Assembly: GCF_036884655.1 (NCBI RefSeq)
Contig: NC_088348.1
Coordinates: forward strand, 28,885,001 to 28,949,000
Length of the DNA stretch: 64,000 nucleotides
Origin: Musa acuminata AAA Group
Lineage: Eukaryota; Streptophyta; Magnoliopsida; Zingiberales; Musaceae
Direction of reading: 5' to 3'
This document shows positions 45,230 through 56,500 of the stretch, one piece after another (within the stretch, counting starts at the first letter, position 1; each line of letters begins with the position of its first letter). The position numbers and the translations under genes are program-made. The notes under the pieces were generated by a model. It saw nothing but the letters and a program-made list of their open reading frames with translations. It was not told where the DNA came from and searched no databases.

Positions 45230-48200
45230 TCTGGTCAACTACAGAGAAATGGAGTGCATATTACCACACATCACAATTTATTTTTTCTTTTGCTTTTATT
45301 ATTTTCTCTTGAGTTCATATCTTCACATCACAATGTTTCTTCTTACGTTGTCTCTGATTCATCTGACAAATATCACATTCTTTTTTGTATTTGTTGTATG
45401 TTTTATTTTTCTTTTTTGTGTTCCTCAATCTTTTCTCCAGTGGTATTCATGAAAGTTGGTTGATATAAATGAAATAGTTTATAGCATTTATAAATGATAT
45501 TAGGATTTAGCATATATATATATATATAGAACTTTATTATGGGCAAATTATATTTTCAAGGTGGAGATGGAATCTGTCAAGTTGAAGACTCGAAGGGCGT
45601 AAATGATTGGCTGTGGGGTATTATTAGTTTACTTAGTTGGGTCTAAAGATGACATATGTTCGTCAAGACACCGAATGATTGGAGTCACTGATGATGACAC
45701 GGTCGGCAAAATGGCTCAATCCCAACATCAGATTGAATTAAGCTGTGATAGAATATAACAAGTTTAATCTATTATTGGCTCAAATAGAACGCGGTAGACG
45801 ATCACATTGGGACAGACAGCACATGCTATACTAATTAACCTGTTGATGATTGCCGGTTAAGAGGGACATCGGAGCGGATGGCAGCTGCCACTGCGCATGA
45901 AACATGACCTTGAGCAGCTGTCTCCACTCACATCATTGCGGTGCAACATGACAAAGGCCAGCGCAGAGGAGCTGAATGAAGCTGCACACCCGAACCAAGG
46001 AATCCTGTGGAGCATTCCTGGTTGATCTTACAGTTGATGAGTCAAAGCTGAAAACAAGCATCACACAGCATTAGCGACCCGGTAAAACGAGCAGGATGAA
46101 TCATCTACATCTCATGGATTTCAACCTGGAACCGAGTAGAGCATGCAGGAGCAGCATCCTCGGAACAAGGACAAGCAGAAGGTCCAAACTATTTGATGTT
46201 CTCCTGCTACCAATCTGGGGTTCTGGACAATAATTCATCTTTTTCTCATGAAACAAAGCTCGAGAACACCACCTGTGATGTAATCAAATCAAATATTTGA
46301 TATTGAGATTTAAATTTTGTTTTCCTTACTTGCCATCATAATTTAGGAAATCTTAATCTACTTTCTTGTTTGTTGATATGAATTAAGGAAATAATTATTA
46401 AGTATTCCAAATATGATGATATCATATTTGTTAGTATATTAAATAAAAATAATTTATATTAAATAAATACGAAAATTAAAATTTATTTCCCTTAATAGAG
46501 GCTCACCTCCTCCTATTTAAAGGGGAGGGATCTTTCTCCTTCGTTCCTCACCTAGTCGAGCCTGGCAGCGGGAGGAACGAGGAGTTACACCCTGTTGACA
46601 AGAGAACGAGGAGTTACACCCTGTTGACAAGAGGTAGGTTTCCTACCTTTCTTAAAAGTTTTAGCTTTTATTTTGATTCTTTAAATGTTGAAAGTTTTAT
46701 AGTTTGAAAAATGTTTATCGATTCTTTAAATGTAAAATTTTTTTATATTAAAATAATCAATTAAAGTTTTCATAATATTCTTTGACCCATGATTAAGGTT
46801 TTTATTGTAGAATTAAATATGTAAAAAAAAAATATGTTTTATATGATATATTTTCTGTATTATAGTTTATCTTCAATCTTATTTGGATTAAAATCTTGTT
46901 AGACTAGAATATGTTATCTAAAATCTCTTTTTTGATATTCTTTGATCTGAAATTTAAAATATATTATTCTGAATGATTTAAAATATGATTAGAATATGTT
47001 GAAATTTTATGTGTTGAAAACATGATTTTTATTTGAATTTAGAAAGCTATTTCCTTGTGTTAAAACTTATCTCATAGTCCCTCTTTCAATGTCTTATGAT
47101 TTCTAGTCAAATTGAGAATGTTATTTCTTTGTATTAAAACTTTTCTCCTCATCTATCTTTTAATGCATTATTATGTTTTCATATATGTTGTTAATGGGTA
47201 TATGCTATGACTAGTCTATGGGCCAAGGCTGGGCCAGTTTTATGTAATACATGCTCAATCATGTATAATGCACATGACCAATAGATGGACTGGCTCAATC
47301 TAGCCCAATATTATTGTTGAACTTGAGCTCAAATATTGATTGAATTAAACTAGACTTGATTAGTCTAGATTAATTCAGGGTGATTCCGAATTGATTGACT
47401 TATTCAAGTTAGTTTAACCTAAATTGAACTTAATCTAGTCTAAATTATACTAGTCTAGGGTGGTTCCAGACCAGTTAAATAAGGATTAGAGATCAGTTCA
47501 GTTAGGCTCTAGTAAATCGAGTTCAATTGAATCGATTAAACTAGAGTTCAAGTCAATTGAGGGTTAATTTATATTATTTGATATTGATGATTTTTGAAAG
47601 AGATGTTTTAAATATGTTATTTCATCCCGAAATGGATATGACCAGTGTGAGATTATATTCCTGCCGAGAGCAGGTAGGGCGATTCCCTTCGGGGATTAGC
47701 GGGCCGTCAGACGTGGCGGTTGGACGGTTCCTCCATCCGTTGTTGGGAGGAACGTGTCCCCACTTTGGCGGGTGTGGGACACCACTCCATCCGCTGTTGG
47801 GAGTGTGATATGAGTTTGCCTCCATCCGCTGTTGGGAGAACACAAACTCATCCCGTAGGATAAAGCCTCTCCATCCGCTGTTGGGGGAGTGCTCCTTCGG
47901 GTACTTGATATACGCCAATGGGATGATTGATTGAATTTTGATCATGTATTCATATTGATTTGACTTTTGGGGTTCCTACTCAGCGTTGCTGAATTTTCTT
48001 TGTTTTTGATTTTCAGAGCAGCCTCCCTCTAGTACTAAATCAGATTCCAGTAGAGAGCGGACCTTCCTCTACCGCTAGGTAGAGCCACTAGGATGACTCT
48101 TGAAGTTAACATCACTATGTTTACTTTTCTATTTGTAATTTGATGAATAAATGAATTGTAATAAATGGTTATAGATGATGAATAAAGTGATGTTTATTTA

Positions 48201-48459
48201 TTTGACTTGTGTGGAAAAAAAAAAAAAATCAGGATGTGACATGTGAAGCTCAAATCTTGAAGACGATCTTGGCTGCAGGTAGCATCAGAGACATCAGTGT
48301 TGTTAGATGACAATGACCGCGCAAAGAATGAGCTTGCACATTGTAAAATGGCAGGACCAACCTGTGGAGGGAGGAAGCTCTAACGCGTATACATGGTGGA
48401 ATATTTTTTACACAGAGTTAATATAGCCTGTAATAAATTTCAGTTCATCGATTCTGTTT
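45230..48459. other. Kinase 3' flank and LTR-like repetitive DNA
   Basis: 45230-46270 shows nothing beyond the 3' flank and a short TA tract (about 45512-45530). From about 46274 to 48241 the DNA has LTR-like character and is described separately. 48242-48459 is unremarkable. Confidence 0.45.
46274..48241 (+). mobile_element. LTR-like repetitive element (boundaries uncertain)
   Basis: The segment has a promoter-like CTATTTAAAGGGGAGG near 46515 followed by a 29-bp tandem pair (GAACGAGGAGTTACACCCTG at 46574 and 46603). A long AT-rich middle follows, then a GC-rich part with four copies of CCATCCGCTGTTGGGAG-like words (about 47732, 47787, 47821, 47869), ending in AGGATGTGACA, a typical 3' end of some plant Ty3/gypsy LTRs. 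I find no target-site duplication, so the left boundary at TGTGATGTAATC is a guess. Confidence 0.4.
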
Positions 48460-48700
48460 GGACCCTTTGTGCCAACAAGTACTGGAAATTTGAAGTACCT
48501 GGTAAGCTCCATTAGATGAGTGAGGACTGCAACATTGGCTGTTTCAACAAAGCCAAAAGGGCACTTGGAATCCGGTGAGGACATTTCCATGAGCATCTTT
48601 TACAAAACCAGGATAACCACTGCAACCAAGTGATACATAGAAGAATGTTGTAAGGCCAATTCCTAGGGAAAAATAGAACTTCAGGTGAATTTTTCCAATG
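48460..48700 (-). pseudogene. Amino acid permease (AAP-like) pseudogene fragment
   Basis: Read on the minus strand, one frame gives LGIGLTTFFYVSLGCSGYPG then DAHGNVLTGFQVPFWL, strongly resembling the conserved AAP transporter segment with a GCxGYAAFG core followed by DAPGNFLTGF and PFWLxDxAN. A frameshift follows. ANVAVLTHLM then appears in a second frame and GAYQV in a third, matching the next AAP words. No other part of the transporter (about 480 residues in living members) is visible nearby. This is a short, frame-broken relic, not a gene. Confidence 0.7.
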
Positions 48701-51700
48701 TTACTCGGTTGTATATAAATCATCAGTGGAAACACTAACACTAAATTGATGAAACCAGGTTTGATGCTGGCTGAAAAGTAACACTTATGTTGCTAAAAGA
48801 ATTGGTATTTGAAATTCTATTAAAAGCATTGCATACACAACATATTTACAATAGGTATAACATCAATAGAGGATCAAACAGGATAGAATCATTTAGAAGG
48901 GTATGAACATATGCTAAAGAGGAAATATTCTTCAAAGATACTACACATTTAGTAATAATGATAAGAGAGAGAGAGAGAGGGAGACTAAAGTGATTTACTA
49001 AAAACCATAAATAACAACTCGAATGTTCTGAATTTAACTAAGTTTTTTTTAATATAGAGTTTAACAGCGCAAAAAGTTCCATGTAGTTCACTTCAAATAG
49101 TCAAATATTATGACTTACTATTGTTGATAGTATTGTTGTTACAATTTGCAATGAGTGCTAGATTTGGTTGAAGCAGAAACAAAATCATTCTCGGTTTTAA
49201 GTCCAAAACCTGTCCTCTAAATGAACGACTATACTTAGTGGCACACAAAAACAACCCAATGAATGATACCAAAACTGTAGAATTATTGACCTTATTTTCT
49301 TCTCTTTGGATAAATAGCTAAAGAGAGAAAATTATTTATCTAGAATAGGAATTTGGAGTTTTTGATTTCTTTAAATTAATCTGTTCTCTTTGTTATCAAT
49401 TGGTGAACATCATAAAGGAAAAGGAAGTTTAGCTCAAATATTTTCTATTTAAGCAACCTTACAATAGACTTGCACCAAAATTGGATATGAGGTGCATAGT
49501 GCAGGTATGAGTACCAGTGACCAACCAAATTATTTCAGATGCTCACTTATCCTTTGACTTCAATTCCACTTTAGAACGGTGTGCCACTAATTGGGTCCAC
49601 TTCACTTCTGATTAATTACTAGTGATCCCCAATTCTCCTTTTCTAAGTTAATGATGAACACTTAGGGCGAGGCTCAAATCTTGTCAATGTCAGATAACCC
49701 AAAAAGATCATACCAGTTCCATGGGCTTATCAAGAGTGCCTAAAGCATTGAGACCATATCATGATCTGTTACTGTGTTGTACCAGCCCATTCACAACCTA
49801 AGTGCCTCTCTAAGCTAATAGCACAGTTTTAGGAGAAGACCATGAGCTAAACTAAAGCATCACATATAAAGATAAATGATAAGCATTTTAATATTGGATG
49901 ATAAAGTAGAAGGCTGTTAATGAATTGGGGAAAAGTGAGTCTTTTTAATGCTAAATCACAACAGACCACAAAAATAAGATGGATTCTACCAAAGTAGACA
50001 TCACTTATGATGGACCACCATTAAATGAGAAGAGAAGTTTGCCATGGGTCCATACTCCATACATCATATTATTACAGGTTGTTGCATAGCAACTATATAT
50101 CATAATGCAAAGAAGATTCCTCAGAAGTGGAGGTTCCAGCAAAGAGCACTTGTGAGCGCCATCAGTTTTCTTCCAAAGCATAGAGAATGAACCCTGAGAA
50201 ATATGAAAAATCACAGTTGTTGCTTTAAGACTCAGACCAGCTTCTTATTTCCTCAATAAAAGGAAAACAAGGGAGAAGTAAAAAAGATTCAGACCAGATT
50301 CTCATAGTTTTGGGATGCTTTAGTATCATCTCAATCTTAAACATTGAAGTAAACTACTATCTAATTGAGATAATATTCTGTTGACTTATGCATTTGGATT
50401 TGAAAAGTAAATGTGGGAGTGAGGATATAATTCCAAAATAAACTCACGAGCTTGTGTTCTAAGACGATTAGGACTTGTGACCGAATGCACAAAACAAAAG
50501 AGCCTCTACTTAATGAAAAAAAGGTGGTGCCTTGTTCATTCATGAGTTCTGCAAAGAATACTAGTGAGAAAGCAATATATAATCTTGAATCTTGAGGTCA
50601 AAGGTTCAATCATAGATGTTGTAATATCCATGAGCTATTGTTCTAAAATGACAATGATTGATAACACATTGCACAAGGCAAAAGAGTCCTCTAGAGAAAA
50701 AGAAAAAGAACAGGCACTGATTCTAAAAAGCTTCCACTATGAGACAAAATCTATCCTCACCTAATTAATTTCTAATGAAACTCTTAAAAAGGCCTTGTTC
50801 TCCTAACTATTCCTCAATGGTGTGGGACTAAATGTGTTTATCAATTTCCGGACAAACATTCAGTATGTATCATGGCATGACAACATATGGCACAGTCTGC
50901 TTCATAGTCATGGCGAAACTCCTTGATCACATTATGATGGATTGCCTGTATTCAAGTAATTAAAATGGACAGTAAAGAGAAAAATTAGTAAAAATAAGCC
51001 TCTTCAACTCAAGAAAGACAGGAGAAAATGAGGTACAAATAAGACTACAGCTCAAGCGAAAATGGGCAGAAGTAATAGAATCCATCTTAAGGAGAATAGC
51101 AAAGAGACGATAACAGGGAAAACAAGACAGAAAAAGGCATGCTAATAAATAGAAAAAATTCAAGATATATCCCTAAGCTATTGGAAAGATTGAACAGATT
51201 CAACAAACTTGGTGGTATTGGGTGTCGGAGGACATACCGGCTCTAATGTGACGACGTTCATCAGCCACCATATCCATCTCCCCTGTTCTTGCAAGAATCC
51301 AATGCTTCTCCTCTTTCTCTCCAATGTGGTGGAAACAAGTGAAAGCGGCGCTGCTAATCTACTACCTGCAGATATTTAAAGAACACCCAGCTTTCAACAA
51401 TGGATCCATTGAGATGGAAGGAACCAGGCGATGCTGCTTTCGGGGCGTCGGAGTTGGTTCACCTGTCGCAGGGGAGGCAGTGTACTGCGGAATCACCGAG
51501 CCCTTGTGCTCAACGGGTTAGTGAGGCCGCGGCATGGAAGACTCGGGAGAAAGGTCGGCGAAGGGTGAGGCTTATTTTGTTATCCCAAGGTAAGGAAGCT
51601 GACATGGCATTCTCTCATTCGCTAATTTTCTACGGGTCCACCTAAAGTGGGATGAATAAGAGTGATTAATACCCATATTCATGTGGATCTCTAATATCGT

Positions 51701-52090
51701 ACTGCAAGATCATATAGCAATTAAAGTAAGCAGTATCTTCTTCTTCGGGGTAGAGCGGCGGGTAGTTTTGGCAGATGTATGCCTAATTTTAAGGTTTTAT
51801 GGGCAATAGGTAACCGTTCGTCATTGCTCACGTGATTTGATGGGAGGGATAATTCGTCACATGTTACACGAATCCTGAAGGCAACAACAAGCTTCTGCGC
51901 GCATCTCAAAGGCAACGTTCTGTGTAACAGAGAATCCGAACCCGTTTCGGTCAAAGAAATCCGTTTTCTAAACCGAATCTGTGTCCGGGTTGGATCCGGG
52001 TTCAACCATCAGTCAAACCGAATCCGATGCCTGATCGATATATCCGTCGGTCCAATACTGGTGATTACAAGGTTCACTTGGTGTGAGCCG
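48701..52090. other. Spacer between the permease relic and the HDC1 gene
   Basis: AT-rich with no recognisable gene. A GC-richer patch at 51230-51560 carries short frames on both strands. On the minus strand a start-like MDMVADERRHIRAG ends at a possible donor (GCCG/GTATGT), but no continuing exon fits. 51720-52010 is part of the HDC1 upstream region. Confidence 0.4.
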
Positions 52091-52094
52091 GGCC

Positions 52095-53519
52095 GGCCCT
52101 TTATAACCCTCGCCATAGCTTTCCTTTTCTCTCTGTCACCGTAGCGAAATCCCCGATCTCTTCTCCAACCCCCCAAACCCCACGGCCTCCCTTTTGCCGG
52201 TGGTGCTCCGCCGCCGTGATCGTTCCAGCTGTTGTGGATTTGCGGCCCTACCGTGCTATTCGAGTCATCCGTGAGACGAACGAGGCAAGAATCGAGGTCC
52301 GGTTTTGGTTTCATGGTTAATTTGGAATTTTTTTTCCTATTGCACCCAAATTTCCGCTTTTTATCGGGTTGCTTGAGGTCGATTTGACATATGAAAGTTT
52401 CGATCCAGCGATAGATTGGATTCTTGATCTGGTTTCGGAAGGGATTTTGGGGAGTTTGCGTGGATCTTGGTGTCGCTTTGTTAGAGCTCTCTGCAGTCGT
52501 TTCAAAAGTTCTAGATGCATTGTTCAAATCCGCTTCTTGGGCTTGTCCTCCTCTTACCTCTTTGTAGGGTTTCTGATAACGTTCCATCCTAGGTTTGCGA
52601 TTGTTGCTTGCCGTTTCGTTGTGTTTTTGGTTTGGAATTGCTCGCACGATAGATGACCTCTGGATGTTTCATTTTTGTCTCTTAGATATTAGGAATTTAG
52701 CTTATTGATTCGTGCTTTTGTGGGCTTATGTTATGTCTTCATAGTGATCGATATAGCTGTGCGATAAATCATTATTTTTGCCCTGTTGTGTTCGAATAAT
52801 TTATCGTGGTTGGTCCCTTTGTGAACGTTGTGTAGTACCATCAAATATAAGTGGCCTATAACACTTCAGGCATATATGTTTGGGAAAAATGCCTTTTTCA
52901 CCCACTTTGCCAAACACTTAGCGAATCACCAACCATTCGTTTTTGTTAAATGTCTTTCTAAAACCACCGAACCCCTTTGATGTGGTCAAATTTACATATT
53001 ACACCATTCTAGTGATTGTGATCGCTTGAATTCTTGTTAATCATACCAGTGTCTGACAAAGTGGGTGCCAGAAACACACTTTTATGTGTCATAAGTTAAT
53101 CCTTTCCAATTTGAAGGTCCTACTATATTTTCAATATCTTTTTAATACGATGAAACTTTATGATTTGAACAAACAACTACACTGTTATAATGAAACTTTG
53201 TGATGTCAACATGTAACTTTATCCTTTCCTTTTGCTAATTTTAATTTGGCATTTCCTTAGTTATTTGTCTGGTGTGCCTTTGATTGATTGAATATACGTT
53301 ATTAGTTAGTGTGATAAGTAAATGTTACTAATTATAATGATATTGAATGGTAGTGCTGTCTCAGGATTTAGTTAAAAGATAGGACATTAAATGGAGGTGT
53401 TGTCTGCTTTTCTGCAGGAGGTGATTGCCAGATGCTTATTGGAATCCTCAGATGAAAATATCATTTCATTTTTCTATCTTTATTGAAGAAACAGTTTCTT
53501 TTTGACACCTTTAAGCATT
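52095..53519 (+). promoter_or_regulatory. HDC1 promoter and 5'UTR with probable intron and two uORFs
   Basis: CTTTATAACCC at about 52100 is TATA-like. The following C/T-rich leader runs to a possible donor at 52296/52297 (GAG/GTCCGG), and TTTCTGCAG at 53409-53417 is a strong acceptor, giving a ~1.1-kb 5'UTR intron. In the second leader exon two short upstream frames precede the main ATG: 53432-53455 (7 codons) and 53452-53505 (17 codons). The stop of the first overlaps the start of the second as ATGA. The main ATG at 53520 follows 14 bases later. Leader boundaries are inferred. Confidence 0.5.
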
Positions 53520-56500
53520 ATGAGTGGGACTCCAAAGAGGCTGCATGAGGAAGGGGGGCATTCTACACCTTTAAAACGACCACTTGAGGAACCTGGCAGA
53601 TTCTCAACTCCTCCTGGTAAACTGAGTCAACCAGTCGGTAATGAGTTTCACCTTCCCTTTGAACATGGGCAGCAAGGAAGATTGGCAAAAATTCAACGTG
53701 TAGAACCTTCTTCACGTGATATTGATAAGAGATCATCTCTGCTCCATCGGCTGCCTGTGTCCTCTATAAATTCTTTAGACAATCCAATAACATCTGAAAA
53801 CAGGTCAGAATTGAAATGTTCCAAGGATGCAAGAGATGTTAAGAGTGAAAATCGGGAAGCAAAAGCAGATATTAGGGACATGTACACTGATGTGAGGACG
53901 GATCCTCAAGGCAGTAAGGCCGATCATGATACAAGAGTTGATGCCAGGGGCGATGAGAAAGAACATAGGGTCGATAGGGGTTGTCATGGTGATTTAAGGA
54001 GTGAATTTAAATTTGAGAAAGATACTTACACTGCAACTAGTTCTCATTTGACTTGGAAAGATACTAAAGAACATCACAGGAGTAAAAGATGTTATGATCC
54101 TGCAAATGATGGCTTGGAGTCATGGCATGGTTCTCGAAGTGGTTTACAAAGCACTGATGAAGTCGTGAAGGATCCATCAACAGCTGAGTATCTGGATTCT
54201 GTTGAAGCTCATGAGGCTGTTGGGGAGAACAAAGTCGATTTAAAAGGTGAAGAAAAATGTGGAGATAAGGACAGGAAAAGGAAGGAAAGGGATTTTGGTG
54301 AAAAGGACAAGGATCGAAGTGATCGTCCGAACAATATGCAGCTCAGTGGTGCTAGTGGTGATCGCAAAGATCTGCTGAGAGAAGAGAGAGATGTGGAGAA
54401 ATCGGAGAGGGAGAGGAAGGATGTGCAGAAAGACAAGGAATGGAATGGGAAGGATCCTTTGAAGAGAGAATTGTCAGCTGTGAATGAAAAGGATAATTTA
54501 CACCACGAAAAGGAGTTTGTGGATGGTTCTGTTAGAAATTTTGAGCAAGATAATGTAGCCTTTGAACCGAAGAGAGCAAAAGATGATAGTTGGAAAGCTT
54601 ATGATAAGGACATTAAGGAGAAAAAGAGAGAAAGGGATGTAGATGTTGGAGAGAGACAGGAACAGCAGAGTCATGACAAAGAGCTGGATGATGGATTTGC
54701 AGAAGGAGATGGAGTTACAGAAAAAGACAAGGGTATTCAGCCACGCAAGAGGTTTCTGCGACCAAGGGGTACGCAAACACCTCAGCGTGATGCTCGCTTT
54801 CGATCAAGAGCACGTGATAATGAGGGGTATGCTTGAATATATATCTATAGATTTGTTTCAAATGGTGTGTTTGTGTGTGTTGAAAATTTTCTTTTGGCAC
54901 ATCTAGTGAACATCCTTCTTTGCCTTGTGTTTTTTTTTCCTATAGCATGCCTGAGATGAAATCAACTTAGTTAAACACTTGAATATGTTTCTTTGCAAGT
55001 CACATAGGTTGTCAAGCAAACTTGATAAATCATGCCAAGAACATTAGCAAGCAAAATTGCTAGACCATGCCTTTCGAGGAAATAAATTAGAATGGGTACT
55101 ATCGGCTCTGCGGTGACATTGTGGTTGATTCTTTTCATCCTAAAGAGGTTCTTGGTTTAATCCCTTGTGGAGGCAGTGCCAAGTATTTCAGACTAGTGGT
55201 TTTTCCCGTGGATGATCAATTCCTATTTAATGAAATAAAAAAATAGGATGTGAAAGCTTTACATGTCACAATTCAGTTTATTTGGATTGTCATATTTGTC
55301 TTTGCTCAGGTGTTCATTTGTAATATCAGACTGCATTTGTTCTTCTAAAACATTTCTTTACTTCCGTTTTCACATTTTTTTAGGGTTCAAGCCATATTTA
55401 AATGTTGATTTTTAGAACTCATGCAAACTGATTAATGGCATAAATCTTTCTTAGATAATGGGGTTTTATTTAATGTTTTAATTCGGTCTCTTTTTCCTCT
55501 TCCTTGTTCCTCTAAAGGCGGTGGCGGACTCATTTATTAACATTGTTGTACTTCTTTTACTCTTTGAGTTACTCGTTCAATCTCTGCATCTTTTATAGTG
55601 GGTCTCTTTGTACTTTCTCTTGTTCTATTTTGATATAGAGCGCTTCATTTTTCCCTTGCTTTTGGTAAAGCTGTAAATTTAAATGTTGGATTCTTTTCTG
55701 TAAATTTAAATGTTGGATTCTTTTCTTGCCACGCATATTGTGTTTTTTATGTATTTGTTTATCTTTATCAATTATATGCTGATTCTTTGTTTTTTTTCTT
55801 GCAGATCTCAAGGTCAGCCATGTTATTCGATTTTATGGTTTTAGTGAAATTTTAGTGATGCACATGTCTGATTGAAAGTTGGAACAAACAGGGATGTGTT
55901 GCGGGGATAGAGTCATGCATTGGCCTTTAGAACTTACTAACATTTCAATACTACGAAAAACTTGCAATTTATTGTTTACACCTAATGTCTATGGCTATGT
56001 TCTCCATTTTCTTTCATAATGATCAATTTTGACTTATTATCCATGATATGGAAAAACATTACTGGTAAGCCTTCATCTATAGTATATAATATTGATAGTA
56101 AGCCTTCATTTTGTTTGATATTTAACATGGTAATGAAGTTACTTTTATGTACTTGGTCTTGCAAAGGCTAGATGTATATCTTCAGGTGTACATGCACTTG
56201 GTATATTGTAAAGGCTAAAGGCATGTTTGCAGGTCTATGTATAGTATTTTAAAGATGATTTTTTCTGACATATACTGATGTTTTCTTTGCTACTTTACTC
56301 AGGGATTGAAACATGCTTCAAATCTGTTTTGCATGCTTATATCCATACAAAACAGGCTATAAAGCTTAATAGTTTTGATAATTTATATTTGAAGTAATTG
56401 GTCACCTTTTGCATGATGATGTGATTCTTATGAGTCATTCTCTTTTGGAGTTTTTTCAGGACATCTTTACAAGTTTCTAGTTTCTTTAGAGTTTTTCACT

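Noticed and set aside
44077..45312. 411-codon frame rich in Gly and Arg overlapping the kinase domain
   Set aside because: Out-of-frame shadow of high-GC3 codons; the in-frame product has all kinase motifs.
47725..47890. CRISPR-like spaced repeats
   Set aside because: Only four imperfect copies in a plant repeat element, irregular spacing, no cas genes; eukaryotic DNA.
51233..51420. Possible minus-strand first exon reading MDMVADERRHIRAG before a GTATGT donor
   Set aside because: No downstream exon in a compatible phase; the candidate next segment meets an immediate stop.
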